DNA of 38,026 nucleotides from Cytophagaceae bacterium (GCA_026785975.1 JAJAZB010000454.1:1-38026); one strand, 5' to 3'; shown: positions 1 to 9,430, numbered from the stretch's first letter. Program-made: numbers and translations. Notes: a model not told the origin generated them from the sequence alone.

Positions 1-36
1 AAAAAATTGCGCCCCCGGGGGCAATTTTTTTTTTTC
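1..36 (+). terminator. Rho-independent terminator at the window edge
   Basis: An A-run is followed by a GC-rich hairpin (an attgc-g-ccccc arm against ggggg-caat, with one bulged base) and then a run of more than ten T. This is the classical intrinsic terminator form on the plus strand. It probably ends a gene lying to the left of the window. The A-run on the other side could let it work in both directions. Confidence 0.75.
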
Positions 37-270
37 TAATTTTTTTAATTTTTTGGTGTGGGGGCGTTTTTTTCTCCCCCACCCCCCAAACCCACGGCTC
101 ACGGCTCGCCTGCGCAACATCAGCTGAAGTTGCCCAAACTCGATAATTCGGTGGTTTTCACTTATTGGCACGTTTATTTACTTCAACTTTCCGTAGCCCC
201 GGCTACGCTGACCGAACCGTTTTGTTTTACCTTTTCCGATTGGGAAACGTCTTGATTTACCACAGTTTCA
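37..270. other. Gene-free leader region before the mla operon
   Basis: I see no convincing gene here. A 65-codon frame at 58-255 is proline-rich at its start, low in complexity, and looks like no known family. The region holds a second small hairpin (7-bp arms gtggggg and cccccac at 58-64 and 76-82) and a 7-bp hairpin around 193-208 (cgtagcc/ggctacg). A weak -7-like box, TACCTTTT, lies at 228-235, about 35 bases before the first mla gene. It has no clear TTG at the -33 position, so the promoter call is tentative. Confidence 0.5.
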
Positions 271-1086
271 ATGGATTCAAAGAGTACTAAATCGGATCGT
301 ACCGAATCCGTAAAACCTGTTGTTTCTAAGCGGCTGGACCGCACTCTTCTGGAACTGCATCAGGTGGCGATTTTTGTCGGTCGTTTTTTTCAACAGGTTT
401 TTCTACCCCCTTACGAATTCAAAGAGGTGCTTCGGCAGTGTTACGAAGTGGGCGTAAAATCGCTACCCCTGATCTCACTGACCGGGTTTATCACGGGCAT
501 TGTATTTACCAACCAGTCGCGCCCTTCACTGGCGGAATTTGGTGCTACTTCCTGGTTGCCCGCCCTGATTTCCATCGCCATCGTTCGGGCCCTGGCCCCG
601 CTCATTACGGCCTTGATCGCCGCCGGGAAAGTGGGTTCAAGTATTGGTGCCGAGTTGGGGTCGATGCGCGTCACCGAGCAAATTGATGCGATGGAAGTTT
701 CCGCCACCAATCCGTTCAAGTTTCTGGTCGTGACGCGGGTACTGGCCACGACCTTCATGATTCCCATCCTGATGATGTACACAATTTTTCTGGCGCTAAT
801 GGGGGGATTTATCAATGTGCAGCAACACGAAGCGACTAGTTTTACGGCCTATTTTTTACAGGTGTTCAACGCCATTTCGTTTCTCGATATTTTCTCTTCC
901 ACGATCAAGTCGTTCGTTTTCGGTTTTACGATTGGGATGGTGGGGTGCTACAAAGGCTACAATTCCTCCAAAGGTACGGAGGGTGTGGGCCGGGCCGCCA
1001 ATGCCTCGGTGGTCACGTCGATGTTCCTGGTTTTTATCGAAGAATTGCTGGCGCTACAAATTGTTGCCGCCCTGCGGCCCGGTTAA
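271..1086 (+). CDS. mlaE: MlaE-family ABC transporter permease
   Basis: This 271-residue inner-membrane protein is the permease of an Mla-type system, which moves phospholipids between the inner and outer membranes in Gram-negative cells. After a polar N-terminus of about 40 residues come several hydrophobic segments. The family hallmark is visible in the middle: a conserved loop with GSSIGAELGSMRVTEQIDAM, where the permease contacts the ATPase. The length is typical of the family. It is followed after 7 bases by the ATPase gene and then by an MCE protein, so the three form one operon in the order permease-ATPase-substrate-binding protein. No mlaB or mlaC homologue is nearby, which is common in Bacteroidota. 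The family is certain; the lipid specificity is inferred from relatives. Confidence 0.93.
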   Translation: MDSKSTKSDRTESVKPVVSKRLDRTLLELHQVAIFVGRFFQQVFLPPYEFKEVLRQCYEVGVKSLPLISLTGFITGIVFTNQSRPSLAEFGATSWLPALISIAIVRALAPLITALIAAGKVGSSIGAELGSMRVTEQIDAMEVSATNPFKFLVVTRVLATTFMIPILMMYTIFLALMGGFINVQQHEATSFTAYFLQVFNAISFLDIFSSTIKSFVFGFTIGMVGCYKGYNSSKGTEGVGRAANASVVTSMFLVFIEELLALQIVAALRPG

Positions 1087-1093
1087 TCAGTTT

Positions 1094-1867
1094 ATGAAGG
1101 ACAACGTTAAAATCGATACCAAAAACACCGTCATCGCCATCCGGGGATTGAAGATTTCCTTCGGCGATTTACACGTGCTGCGGGGCGCTGATCTTGATTT
1201 ACATCAAGGCGAAAACCTCGTGGTGTTGGGGCGTTCAGGAACGGGCAAATCCGTTTTAATTAAAATTATTATCGGGTTGTTGAAGCAAGACGCCGGTTCA
1301 ATTCAGGTTTTAGGTAAGGACCTCGAAAAGCTGTCGCCCCGGGAACTGGACGAACTCCGACTGAAAATCGGATTTTCTTTTCAAAACAGCGCGCTGTACG
1401 ACAGCATGACCGTGCGCGAAAACCTGGAGTTTCCGCTCGTCAGGAATGTCCGAGACCTGAAGCAGAGTGAAATCGACCAGGCGGTCGAAGAGGCACTGGA
1501 AGACGTGGGGCTGTCGCAAACCATCGATTATATGCCGTCGGAACTTTCGGGTGGTCAGCGCAAGCGTATCGGCATCGCCCGGACGCTGATTTTGAAGCCT
1601 GAAATTATGCTCTACGACGAACCAACGGCGGGTCTCGATCCGATTACGTGCATCGACATCAACAACCTCATTAACGAAGTGCAGGCCAAACACAACACCT
1701 CGGCCATTATTATTACCCACGATCTGACCTGCGCCAAAACTACCGGCGACCGCATCGCGATGCTGCTCGATGGGCAGTTTAAGCGACAGGGTACGTTTGA
1801 GGAGGTTTTTGAAACCGACGAGGAGCAGGTTAAACAGTTTCACGATTACAACTTTATAAACCAATGA
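1094..1867 (+). CDS. mlaF: Mla-type ABC transporter ATP-binding protein
   Basis: This 257-residue cytoplasmic ATPase would power the lipid transporter. Walker A reads GRSGTGKSV, the Q-loop region follows near FSFQNSALYDSMTV, the ABC signature is LSGGQRKRI, Walker B is IMLYDEPTAGLD, and the switch histidine is in IIITHD. SALYDSMTVRENLEFPL is typical of the MlaF branch. The open frame extends upstream to 815 but overlaps the permease gene there. The ATG at 1094 gives a normal family length and leaves only 7 bases after the permease stop. The gene ends in an ATGA overlap (1864-1867) with the MCE gene, which indicates translational coupling. Confidence 0.93.
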   Translation: MKDNVKIDTKNTVIAIRGLKISFGDLHVLRGADLDLHQGENLVVLGRSGTGKSVLIKIIIGLLKQDAGSIQVLGKDLEKLSPRELDELRLKIGFSFQNSALYDSMTVRENLEFPLVRNVRDLKQSEIDQAVEEALEDVGLSQTIDYMPSELSGGQRKRIGIARTLILKPEIMLYDEPTAGLDPITCIDINNLINEVQAKHNTSAIIITHDLTCAKTTGDRIAMLLDGQFKRQGTFEEVFETDEEQVKQFHDYNFINQ

Positions 1868-2886
1868 AAGCAGCTGAAAACAAACGTTCCGTGGTCATCG
1901 GCATCTTCGTTCTTCTGGGGGTGATTATCTTCGTAACGGGCATCCTCGTCCTGGGTGGGCAGGAGAGCAAATTCGTCAAACACATTCGATTGACGACCGT
2001 CTTCAACAACGTATCCGGTTTACAAGTCGGGAATAACATCTGGTTTTCCGGGGTGAAAATCGGCACGGTTCGGGCCATCAATTTTGTGGGTGCCTCGCAG
2101 GTGGAGGTGACCATGAACATCGAGAAAGAGGCCCAGAAGTACATTCGTAGGAATTCCATGGCTTCCCTGGGTTCGGATGGGCTGATTGGCAACCGGCTCG
2201 TGGTGATTTCGGGTGGAAGCCCGCCGGAAGTCAACGTCGAAACCGGCGATCGCCTCCAGAGTAGCACCGCGCTGAGTTCGGAAGAAATCATGGAAACGTT
2301 GCAGGAAAACAACAAGAATCTGCTCAAAGTCACGAGCGACGTGAAGGGAATTGTGGCGAAAATTGTCAAGGGTGAAGGCGTGGCGGGGGCTGTTCTGACG
2401 GATCCGGTACTGGCCAACAAGTTTAAAAACGTCGTGACCGACCTCCAAACGGCGTCGAGCCGGGCGGCTAAAGTATCTAATTCTCTGGCCGATTTTTCCG
2501 CCAAACTCAACAACAAAGGTTCTTTGGCCAACGAACTCGTGACGGACACATCGGTTTTCAGAAGCTTAAAAACGTCGATGGCCCGGCTCAACCAGGCGAG
2601 TGCCTCAGCAGCCGAAACCGCCAACAACGTCAAACAAACCACCGAACGCCTGGAAGCGAAACTCAACGCCAGAAATACGCCGGTCGGGATGCTACTCAAC
2701 GACGAAGAAACGGCAACGCGCCTGAAAAACACCCTCCGAAACCTGGAAGGCAGCACCGTAACCCTGGAGGAGGATCTTCAAGCCGTGCAGAGTAATTTCC
2801 TGTTCCGGGGGTATTTTAAGAAAAAAGCGAAGGCCAACGCGAAGGAAAAAGAAGAGACCCAAAAACAGGTTTCGCCGCAACCGTAA
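1864..2886 (+). CDS. mlaD: MlaD/MCE-domain lipid transport protein
   Basis: This 340-residue protein has one N-terminal membrane anchor (about residues 11-33) followed by an MCE domain. The domain begins near FNNVSGLQVGNNIWFSGV and includes the glycine-rich strand GLIGNRLVVISGG. MCE proteins form periplasmic hexameric rings that bind lipid and sit on the MlaE permease. Residues from about 140 to the end are helical and polar, with many Asn, Lys and Ser, and end in a lysine-rich tail. This is longer than E. coli MlaD and resembles other Bacteroidota versions. The start codon overlaps the ATPase stop codon. The gene converges on the hydrolase gene at 2891 with only 4 bases between the stops and no visible terminator. 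Confidence 0.92.
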   Translation: MKAAENKRSVVIGIFVLLGVIIFVTGILVLGGQESKFVKHIRLTTVFNNVSGLQVGNNIWFSGVKIGTVRAINFVGASQVEVTMNIEKEAQKYIRRNSMASLGSDGLIGNRLVVISGGSPPEVNVETGDRLQSSTALSSEEIMETLQENNKNLLKVTSDVKGIVAKIVKGEGVAGAVLTDPVLANKFKNVVTDLQTASSRAAKVSNSLADFSAKLNNKGSLANELVTDTSVFRSLKTSMARLNQASASAAETANNVKQTTERLEAKLNARNTPVGMLLNDEETATRLKNTLRNLEGSTVTLEEDLQAVQSNFLFRGYFKKKAKANAKEKEETQKQVSPQP

Positions 2887-2890
2887 ACCG

Positions 2891-4051
2891 TTACAACGCG
2901 CTCATCACAGCTTCGTCGCCCTGCAGCGCGTTGGCCGGGCGGGGATGTTGGGCGTTAAAAACGCGGAGTGAAGCCGCATCCAGCGGCCGAACGGCCCGTT
3001 CGTCGAGAGTACCATCAGGCCGGAAAACGCGGGTTGAATCCAGCCGGAAATGCCTGGCGATGAAGCGGTACATCGCCGCCCGCTTGGATAGGCCGTAGTC
3101 GTGTTTTTCCTCCGTAAAATGGGCGAATTCTACGTTTTTACCCGTTCCAAAAAGTTGATAAATGCGTTGAATGTGGGGGAATTCCACGGTGGGCGTATTT
3201 TTCGTCCAATCGTCTCCGTCCGAAATTAGTAGCATCGGGCGCGGTGCGGCGAGCGCGGCAATCTCGACGTTGTTGGTTTGGAAATCGCCTTTTTTGTGAA
3301 CGGGCATCCCGCTTTCACACACGCATCCCCCGAAAAAATGCGCAGAAACCATGACGCAGGGTACGGCCAATTTTACCCGTGGATCGAGGGCGGTCAGAAA
3401 AAACGTCTGCGTCCCGCCACCCGATTCGCCGGTCACGGCCACCCGGGCCGAATCCACTTCCGGCAACGACAGCAGAAAGTCAAGGCTACGAATGCTGTTG
3501 ATGGTTTGTAACTTAAACCCCTTCTGAATCTTGTGCGCCGCCTGTTTGGAATCCCCGTGCCCAACCATGTCGTAGGTAAAAACCACCGCTCCCATCCGGG
3601 CCAGCGAACCACAGCGTTTTTGAGTCTGTTCCTGAAACCGCCCGTCCGGGTTGCTCCAATGCCCATGCGGACTCAGTACGCCCGGTACCCGCCCCGTCGC
3701 GTTGAGGGGGCGGTACAAATTGCCCGTCACGTAAAATCCCGGCAGGCTTTCAAACGCCACATTTTCAACCGTGTAGCCGTCCATGACCCTCCGGCTGTGG
3801 ATAATCGGGACGGAGGTGGGTCGCGGCGGCAAGATTTGCAGTTCGGCCCCTTCGATGATTTGCTCTCGAATTTGGGCGGCCCGAGCCTGCCAGTCCGCCT
3901 GAGTTGAATACCGTGCCGCCAACTCAGTGAGCAAGGCTTTCCCCTCGGCTTGGGTAAAATAATCTCCCTGGCAAAGTTCAGCCGGAGGCGTTTGGGCCAG
4001 TGCGGCGCAGCTGAACGACAGGGTCAAAAGCAGGGAGTAAAGTGGTTTCAT
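2891..4051 (-). CDS. Secreted alpha/beta hydrolase (acetyl-xylan-esterase/dienelactone-hydrolase type)
   Basis: This 386-residue protein starts with a clear signal peptide (about residues 1-19, ending CAALAQ), so it is probably periplasmic or secreted. The alpha/beta-hydrolase core shows a nucleophile elbow GESGGG, an acid site in LLISDGDDWT and a histidine in the C-terminal EKHDYG, giving a plausible Ser-Asp-His triad. An oxyanion-side HGHWSNPDGR segment precedes it. The sequence recalls the large Bacteroidota group of acetyl-xylan-esterase-like or Abhydrolase_7 enzymes, often linked to polysaccharide breakdown. Here it has no carbohydrate neighbours, so the substrate is unknown. It lies on the minus strand downstream of queG, with a gap of about 90 bases. 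Confidence 0.82.
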   Translation of the reverse strand: MKPLYSLLLTLSFSCAALAQTPPAELCQGDYFTQAEGKALLTELAARYSTQADWQARAAQIREQIIEGAELQILPPRPTSVPIIHSRRVMDGYTVENVAFESLPGFYVTGNLYRPLNATGRVPGVLSPHGHWSNPDGRFQEQTQKRCGSLARMGAVVFTYDMVGHGDSKQAAHKIQKGFKLQTINSIRSLDFLLSLPEVDSARVAVTGESGGGTQTFFLTALDPRVKLAVPCVMVSAHFFGGCVCESGMPVHKKGDFQTNNVEIAALAAPRPMLLISDGDDWTKNTPTVEFPHIQRIYQLFGTGKNVEFAHFTEEKHDYGLSKRAAMYRFIARHFRLDSTRVFRPDGTLDERAVRPLDAASLRVFNAQHPRPANALQGDEAVMSAL

Positions 4052-4141
4052 GGAGTTGTTGTTTAGTAGGATCCATTTTTAGCGTTAATTGGGGAACTTA
4101 CTCCAGTTTCGGGTCCGACGTTCCGTCTGACCATTACCCTG

Positions 4142-5074
4142 TCATTCGTTCACAAACTCCACATTCCGTTTCAAACCCTCAAACTTTGTTCGCTTCAAAG
4201 CGGAATTTTTGAAAACCGTTTGGAAAACGTCGGCGGTCATTTCCACCCAATCCTGCCGGGTAAGGCCCTGCAAATCAGCCGACGGCACAAAGGCGGGTTC
4301 GCGGTGCGGGCGCGAAAACCGGTTCCAGGGGCATACGTCCTGGCAAATATCACACCCGAAAATCCAGTCGTCAAACTGCCCCCGAACGCTGGCCGGAATT
4401 TCCTCTTTCAGTTCAATCGTAAAATAACTGATGCAGCGGCTGCCATCGACCACGTAGGGTTCCACGATGGCCCCCGTTGGGCAGGCGTCGAGGCAACGGG
4501 TGCAGGTGCCGCAGTAATCCGCGATGGGGCCGTCGGGTTCGAGTTCAACGTCGAGAATTAGTTCGGCGATAAAAAAGAAGCTGCCCATTTGCCGGTTGAG
4601 CAGGTTGCTGTGTTTGCCCACCCAGCCCAACCCGGCGCGGGCCGCCCAGGCTTTGTCCATCACCGGCGCAGAATCCACGAATACCCGCCCGCCCACGTCG
4701 CCGATGCTCGCCTGAATGGCTTCCAGCAAGGTTTTTAGTTTTTCTTTGATGACCAGGTGGTAATCCGTCCCGTAGGCATACTTCGAGATTTTAAACGAAT
4801 CTTCGGTACTCAGTTCCCGCTCGGGATAATAATTGTACAGCAACGAAACCACCGATTTGGCCCCGTCGACCAGCTTGCGCGGATCGAGACGCTTGTCGAA
4901 ATGATTGGCCATGTAGCCCATTTTTCCGTGCCGGTTCTGCGTCAACCAGGCTTCGAGGCGCGGGGCTTCTGCTTCGAGAAAATCGGCTTTGGCAATCCCG
5001 CAAAAATCAAAGCCCAGTTCAGTGGCTTTCGTTTTGACAAACTGAGTGTACCGCTCTCGGGTCGAACTGTTCAT
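4142..5074 (-). CDS. queG: Epoxyqueuosine reductase QueG
   Basis: This 310-residue cytoplasmic enzyme reduces epoxyqueuosine to queuosine in the tRNA wobble position, using cobalamin and two [4Fe-4S] clusters. Two ferredoxin-like cysteine motifs are visible, [16 protein letters not shown] and [11 protein letters not shown], with the cluster-binding spacing of the family. The upstream segment [21 protein letters not shown] is the conserved cobalamin/active-site region of QueG. E. coli QueG is longer (about 380 residues) because of an extra C-terminal HEAT-like part; the short form seen here is the usual Bacteroidota form. No other queuosine genes lie nearby. Confidence 0.93.
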   Translation of the reverse strand: MNSSTRERYTQFVKTKATELGFDFCGIAKADFLEAEAPRLEAWLTQNRHGKMGYMANHFDKRLDPRKLVDGAKSVVSLLYNYYPERELSTEDSFKISKYAYGTDYHLVIKEKLKTLLEAIQASIGDVGGRVFVDSAPVMDKAWAARAGLGWVGKHSNLLNRQMGSFFFIAELILDVELEPDGPIADYCGTCTRCLDACPTGAIVEPYVVDGSRCISYFTIELKEEIPASVRGQFDDWIFGCDICQDVCPWNRFSRPHREPAFVPSADLQGLTRQDWVEMTADVFQTVFKNSALKRTKFEGLKRNVEFVNE

Positions 5075-5230
5075 GGTCTGGGGTAGCGCAATCCGTAAAG
5101 CGGGCTATTTTTTTAGTTTCTTTGCATGATTAAAGCCCATTCAGTTTGAAGGCTGACAAGTTGACAGCATCCATTTCGCTGGCAAGCCCTTTTTGCTCTA
5201 TGCATCAACGAATAAAAGTACGAAAAGACG

Positions 5231-5779
5231 ATGACGAACCCTGAAGAAATGAATCACCAAGAGCCGGAAATTACCCCAGAAACTGCCATTGAGTCCGAAA
5301 ATGACGCGTTCGAGGCCGTTGAGGAGCACAACGAAACGGATAAAGTGCAGGCCGAGTTGGCCGAACTCAAAGATAAATACCTGCGTTTGTACAGCGACTT
5401 TGAAAACTTTCGCCGCCGCACCGCAAAAGAAAAAATAGAGTTAATCAGAAATGCTTCTGAGGAAGTGGTCCAATCACTGCTGCCCGTGCTCGACGACGTG
5501 GAGCGGGCGCAGGCCATTTTTGCCCAGATTGAGGACGGAAAAGTAGAGCGTGAGGGCATCGAATTGATTTTTCAGAAATTCCAGAATACCCTCAACAGCA
5601 CCGGTTTGAAACCGATGGAGGCCAAAGGTGAGGCTTTTGATGCCGATCTGCACGAGAGCATCGCTCAGTTTCCGGCTCCATCCACCGACCTGAAGGGTAA
5701 AATAATTGATGTTGTCGAAAAGGGCTATTACCTCAACGACAAAGTCATCCGCTTCGCGAAGGTGGTGGTGGGTGCCTAG
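5231..5779 (+). CDS. grpE: Nucleotide exchange factor GrpE
   Basis: This 182-residue protein releases ADP from DnaK during the chaperone cycle. An acidic, Glu/Asn-rich N-terminus (residues 1-40) leads into a long coiled coil with the conserved DKYLRLYSDFENFRRRTAKE. The C-terminal beta-domain ends with GYYLNDKVIRFAKVVVG, the family signature. It is followed by dnaJ about 100 bases downstream, with a heptamer-repeat hairpin between them. dnaK is not in the window. A box resembling a Bacteroidota -7 element (TTTCTTTGC, 5117-5125) lies upstream but has no clear -33 partner. Confidence 0.95.
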   Translation: MTNPEEMNHQEPEITPETAIESENDAFEAVEEHNETDKVQAELAELKDKYLRLYSDFENFRRRTAKEKIELIRNASEEVVQSLLPVLDDVERAQAIFAQIEDGKVEREGIELIFQKFQNTLNSTGLKPMEAKGEAFDADLHESIAQFPAPSTDLKGKIIDVVEKGYYLNDKVIRFAKVVVGA

Positions 5780-5877
5780 TGAAAAATTAAAAGTATAAAA
5801 TGAAAAGTGGTTCGTGCCGAGTGAAGTAGTTATTCAACAACTTTTCACTTTTCACTCCTCACTTTTCACTACGAAAC
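5780..5877. repeat. Heptamer-repeat inverted element 1 (grpE-dnaJ gap)
   Basis: The whole grpE-dnaJ gap is an imperfect hairpin. The right arm (about 5841-5871) is a run of seven-base units, cttttca-cttttca-ctcctca-cttttca. The left arm (about 5777-5811) carries the complementary drifted units agtgaaa-aattaaa-agtataa-aatgaaa. The middle part around 5819-5845 can also fold. The right arm ends a few bases before the dnaJ start codon, so the fold could affect expression of dnaJ relative to grpE. Confidence 0.75.
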
Positions 5878-7035
5878 ATGGCTCAAAAACGAGATTATTA
5901 CGACGTGTTGGGGGTGGATAAAAGCGCCTCGGCGGAGGACCTCAAGAAGGCTTACCGCAAGATGGCGATTAAACACCACCCCGATAAAAACCCCAATGAC
6001 CCTTCGGCGGAGGATAAATTTAAGGAGGCCGCCGAAGCCTACGAGGTGTTGAGCGACGACACCAAGCGGAAACGCTACGACCAGTTTGGGCACCAGGGCG
6101 TGGGTGGTGGGGGGGGCAATGGCCAACCACCGAACATGGATGATATCTTCTCGCAGTTCGGCGATATTTTTGGCGAATCGAGTCCTTTCGGCAGCTTCTT
6201 CGGGGGCAGCACGACTGGCAACGGGCGTCGGGTGCGTAAAGGCTCCGACCTGCGGATCAAGCTAAAACTCGATTTGGAGGAGGTCGCCAATGGCGTTGAA
6301 AAAAAGATTAAAGTCAAACACCACGTCACGTGTACCACCTGTAGCGGCAATGGTTCGAAAAACGGCGCGGCGTTGAAAACCTGTTCGACCTGTAACGGCA
6401 ACGGGCAAGTGCGCAAAGTTACCCAGACGATGCTGGGCCAGATGGTTTCGGCGTCGACCTGCCCAACCTGCAACGGCGAGGGTAAAATCGTGGAAACCCG
6501 TTGTGAAGTGTGCTTTGGCGAAGGCCGGGTTTTGGCCGATGAAGTGTTGAATATCAAAGTTCCGGCGGGGGTAGCCGATGGGATGCAACTTTCGATGGGT
6601 GGCAAAGGCAACGTGCCGCCCCGCCCCGCATCGGGTGGTGTCGCGGGTGATTTGCTCATCGTCATCGAAGAAGAGGAGCACGAATTCCTCAAGCGCGATG
6701 GCACCAACGTCGTTTTTGATCTGTACATCAACTTCGCCGATGCCGCGCTGGGCACCTCAGTCGAAGTACCCACCATCGACGGGAAGGCCCGCATTACGCT
6801 CGATCCGGGCACCCAGAGCGGTAAGATTCTGCGCCTGAAAGGAAAAGGCATCAAGGAACTCAACGGCTACGGCAAGGGCGACCAGCTTATCCACGTTAAC
6901 GTTTGGACGCCCAAACAAGTCAACGCCGACGAACGGGAATTGCTCGAAAAACTGCGCCAGTCGGCTAATTTTCAGCCCAAGCCCGGAAAGAGTGAGCGAG
7001 GCTTTTTCGAGAAAATGAAAGACTTTTTTGATTAA
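5878..7035 (+). CDS. dnaJ: Chaperone DnaJ (type I Hsp40)
   Basis: This 385-residue co-chaperone stimulates the DnaK ATPase and delivers unfolded substrates. The domain order is complete: J domain with the HPD motif (HHPDKNPND, about residues 32-40), a Gly/Phe-rich linker (about 75-115), and a cysteine-rich zinc domain with four CxxCxGxG repeats ([32 protein letters not shown]). The C-terminal substrate-binding beta domains follow. The end, [11 protein letters not shown], is typical of Bacteroidota DnaJ. The gene follows grpE on the same strand and is closed by a strong terminator at 7089-7125. Confidence 0.96.
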   Translation: MAQKRDYYDVLGVDKSASAEDLKKAYRKMAIKHHPDKNPNDPSAEDKFKEAAEAYEVLSDDTKRKRYDQFGHQGVGGGGGNGQPPNMDDIFSQFGDIFGESSPFGSFFGGSTTGNGRRVRKGSDLRIKLKLDLEEVANGVEKKIKVKHHVTCTTCSGNGSKNGAALKTCSTCNGNGQVRKVTQTMLGQMVSASTCPTCNGEGKIVETRCEVCFGEGRVLADEVLNIKVPAGVADGMQLSMGGKGNVPPRPASGGVAGDLLIVIEEEEHEFLKRDGTNVVFDLYINFADAALGTSVEVPTIDGKARITLDPGTQSGKILRLKGKGIKELNGYGKGDQLIHVNVWTPKQVNADERELLEKLRQSANFQPKPGKSERGFFEKMKDFFD

Positions 7036-7088
7036 AAAACCAGCCACTCCAAAGGGGTAGCCGGTTCGATGCTCACAATCTAATCAAA

Positions 7089-7125
7089 ACGCTCAGCCGG
7101 TATCTATTCCGGCTGAGCGTTTTTT
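7089..7125. terminator. Bidirectional terminator between dnaJ and a convergent gene
   Basis: A perfect 12-bp stem (acgctcagccgg at 7089-7100 against ccggctgagcgt at 7109-7120, 8-base loop) is followed by six T on the plus strand and preceded by AAAA. It therefore terminates dnaJ, and probably also the convergent minus-strand gene that ends at 7127. Confidence 0.9.
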
Positions 7126-7126
7126 C

Positions 7127-7504
7127 TTACCGGACGCTAACCAATTTTTCCGGTACAATTGGCTCCGCCTGGTGGGTGGTCACATTGATTTCGCGCACCA
7201 CGGTTTCCTGTCCGTTGCTCACCTGAAGTTGGTAGATGCCATCAGGCAACTGGCCCAAGTCGAGTTTGCGCCAGTATTTGGCCGTTTTGCGACTGACCGT
7301 TTCCTGGTACATTATCTCATTTTTAGGATTGATCAGGCGCAGGTTCAGGCGCTTTTGCTCGTGATTCTCGACCATGACATTGAGCTTGGCCGTGTGGTGT
7401 TTCGGGTACACGCCCACTTCAAAAGGCGGTTGTGAATCAGAAGTTGGTAGGTGCAACAGGCCCGCCAGCAAGGGGGCAACGAGGGAGGTGAGGAACGGAT
7501 TCAT
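7127..7504 (-). CDS. Small exported beta-sandwich protein of unknown function
   Basis: I do not recognise a named family. The 125-residue protein has a hydrophobic N-terminal stretch (about residues 5-19, Leu/Ala-rich) that could be a signal peptide. The rest is predicted beta-rich. The segment LDLGQLPDGIYQLQVSNGQE recalls the 'L..G.Y.L.V.' pattern of Bacteroidota beta-sandwich domains (DUF3244-like or type IX sorting-like), but the conserved lysine-ended tail of a true type IX sorting domain is missing. It converges on dnaJ across a shared terminator. About 250 bases without a gene lie upstream. Confidence 0.7.
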   Translation of the reverse strand: MNPFLTSLVAPLLAGLLHLPTSDSQPPFEVGVYPKHHTAKLNVMVENHEQKRLNLRLINPKNEIMYQETVSRKTAKYWRKLDLGQLPDGIYQLQVSNGQETVVREINVTTHQAEPIVPEKLVSVR

Positions 7505-7737
7505 AAAAAGAGAGTTGGATTGATTGATAATTTTATGATTGATAAATTCAGCGTTTTGTCCAGCTATTCGATCCGGTTTTTACGTCGGTGTACCTGGTCT
7601 GTTTCACTGTTTTCGATAAAAAGATGCAATCGCATTAACGCAGCGCAGCCATTCTGGACGAACGGAAAATCCGAAAGGACGAATGGCCCTTCGGCCCGAA
7701 AAAAGGGCAGCGAACGGGCCGGATGGCGTCTTTTTTG

Positions 7738-7745
7738 TATCTTTT
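7738..7745 (+). promoter_or_regulatory. Possible Bacteroidota -7 box before the amidohydrolase gene
   Basis: TATCTTTT matches seven of the eight bases of TAnnTTTG and lies 17 bases before the ATG at 7763. No TTG is seen at the expected -33 distance. The rest of the 7505-7762 gap shows no gene. Confidence 0.3.
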
Positions 7746-7762
7746 AGGCTAAAACCCAATCT

Positions 7763-9394
7763 ATGCGCACTCCTTCCCTGACGATTTCCCTCCTACTTTT
7801 TGCCGGTATTCTTCGTGCCCAGCAACCTGCCGACCTAGTCGTTCATCATGGTTTGGTGTACACGGTCAACGCCCGTTTTGACGTAGCCGAAGCCTTCGCC
7901 GTGAAAGATGGGCGGATTCTGGCGGTGGGCAAAAACACCGACATCCTACGAAACTACCGCGCCAAAACGATTCTGGACGCGGGCGGCAAAACGATCTATC
8001 CCGGTTTCATCGATGCCCACGCGCATTTTTACCGCTACGGTCTGAGCTTGCAACGGGTCAATCTGATGGGTACCAAAAGTTGGGACGAAATCCTGAAGCG
8101 GGTGCGGACGTTCGCCGCCGCTAATCCCGCTGGTTGGCTAACGGGCCGGGGTTGGGATCAGAACGACTGGGCCGTGCAGGAATTCCCCGACAAACAGGAT
8201 CTGGACCAACTTTTCCCCGACCGTCCCGTAATTCTGACGCGGGTGGATGGTCACGCCGCCATTGCCAATCAGACTGCACTTGACCAGGCTGGCGTCAAAC
8301 CCGGTCAGACGTTGACGGGTGGCAGTGTGGAAACCAAGAATGGGGTGCTGACGGGTATTTTGATCGACAACGCGATTGAGTTGGTGAGCCGGGTAATTCC
8401 GAATCCCAGCCGGGAACAGAGCGAAAAGGCACTCCTCGGTGCCGCGCAAAATTGCTTCGCCGTGGGCCTGACCACGGTGGACGATTGCGGATTGATGGCC
8501 AATGAAGTCGATATCATCGACAGCCTGCAACGCAAAAACCAGTTACGAATGCGCCTCTACGTGATGCTGAGTGATGATTCGCTGAACTACGCCCGGTTTC
8601 TGCCCCGGGGTATTTACAAAACCGATCGGCTCAACGTGCGGAGTTTTAAGGTGTACGGCGATGGCGCATTGGGTTCGCGGGGGGCGTGTATGCTGGCGGC
8701 CTACGCCGACCGCCCCGACTGGCGGGGGTTTTTGCTCAGCACACCGGGACATTTTCAGGACGTCGCCCAACGCCTGGCCCCGACGGATTTCCAGATGTGT
8801 ACCCACGCCATTGGCGACTCGGCCAACCGCACGATGCTGCGCATTTACGCCGCCGCGTTGCGGGGCAAAAACGACAAGCGTTGGCGCATCGAGCACGCCC
8901 AGGTCATCAATCAGGCTGATTTCAGGTATTTCGGTGAAAACAACATCGTGCCTTCCGTGCAGCCTACCCATGCCACTTCCGATATGTACTGGGCGCTGGC
9001 GCGGCTGGGAGCGACCCGCCTGAAAGGCGCGTATGCCTTCAAACAACTGTTGAATCAAAACCAGTGGATCCCGTTGGGCACCGATTTTCCGGTGGAAGAT
9101 ATCAGCCCGTTTGCTACCTTTTTTTCAGCGGTGTATCGGCGCGACGCCAAGGGTTTCCCGAAGGGTGGTTTTGGCCCCGAAAATGCACTAAGCCGGGTTG
9201 AAGCCCTGCGGGGGATGACGATCTGGGCGGCTAAATCGAATTTTGAAGAAGCCGAAAAAGGCAGCATCGAACCGGGTAAATTCGCCGATTTTATCCTGCT
9301 CAATCAGGATTTGATGAAGGCAGATTCTGGAAAAATTCTAGACACACTTGTGGAGGCGACGTATTTGAATGGTGAAGTCGTTTTTAAACGTTAG
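7763..9394 (+). CDS. Exported YtcJ-like amidohydrolase (amidohydrolase 3 family)
   Basis: This 543-residue metal-dependent hydrolase carries an N-terminal signal peptide (about residues 1-19, ending LRAQ). The amidohydrolase fold shows the metal-binding DAHAHFY after the first strands (about residue 83). It also has FKVYGDGALGSRGACML, CTHAIGDSANRT, RIEHAQV and LGTDFPVE, all landmarks of the YtcJ/amidohydrolase-3 group. GKFADFILLNQD near the C-terminus is the usual returning beta-sandwich strand. Substrates of these enzymes are poorly known (N-substituted or cyclic amides), so none is assigned. The gene stands alone and is followed directly by two terminator hairpins. Confidence 0.88.
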   Translation: MRTPSLTISLLLFAGILRAQQPADLVVHHGLVYTVNARFDVAEAFAVKDGRILAVGKNTDILRNYRAKTILDAGGKTIYPGFIDAHAHFYRYGLSLQRVNLMGTKSWDEILKRVRTFAAANPAGWLTGRGWDQNDWAVQEFPDKQDLDQLFPDRPVILTRVDGHAAIANQTALDQAGVKPGQTLTGGSVETKNGVLTGILIDNAIELVSRVIPNPSREQSEKALLGAAQNCFAVGLTTVDDCGLMANEVDIIDSLQRKNQLRMRLYVMLSDDSLNYARFLPRGIYKTDRLNVRSFKVYGDGALGSRGACMLAAYADRPDWRGFLLSTPGHFQDVAQRLAPTDFQMCTHAIGDSANRTMLRIYAAALRGKNDKRWRIEHAQVINQADFRYFGENNIVPSVQPTHATSDMYWALARLGATRLKGAYAFKQLLNQNQWIPLGTDFPVEDISPFATFFSAVYRRDAKGFPKGGFGPENALSRVEALRGMTIWAAKSNFEEAEKGSIEPGKFADFILLNQDLMKADSGKILDTLVEATYLNGEVVFKR

Positions 9395-9430
9395 CTCCGT
9401 AGCGTAGGGACTACGCTACGGAGCAATTTT
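9394..9430 (+). terminator. Terminator of the amidohydrolase gene
   Basis: A perfect 14-bp stem (9394-9407 against 9411-9424, arm gctccgtagcgtag, loop gga) starts on the last base of the amidohydrolase stop codon. It is followed by aatttt. The T-run is short but the stem is strong. Confidence 0.8.

Noticed and set aside
58-255. 65-codon open frame before the mla operon
   Set aside because: Low-complexity proline-rich start, no recognisable domain, and it overlaps hairpins and T-runs; it is most likely non-coding.
7515-7550. Apparent gattgat/gataaat repeats upstream of the small exported protein gene
   Set aside because: Only one side is present and the period is irregular; no matching inverted arm was found, so it was not added to the heptamer family.
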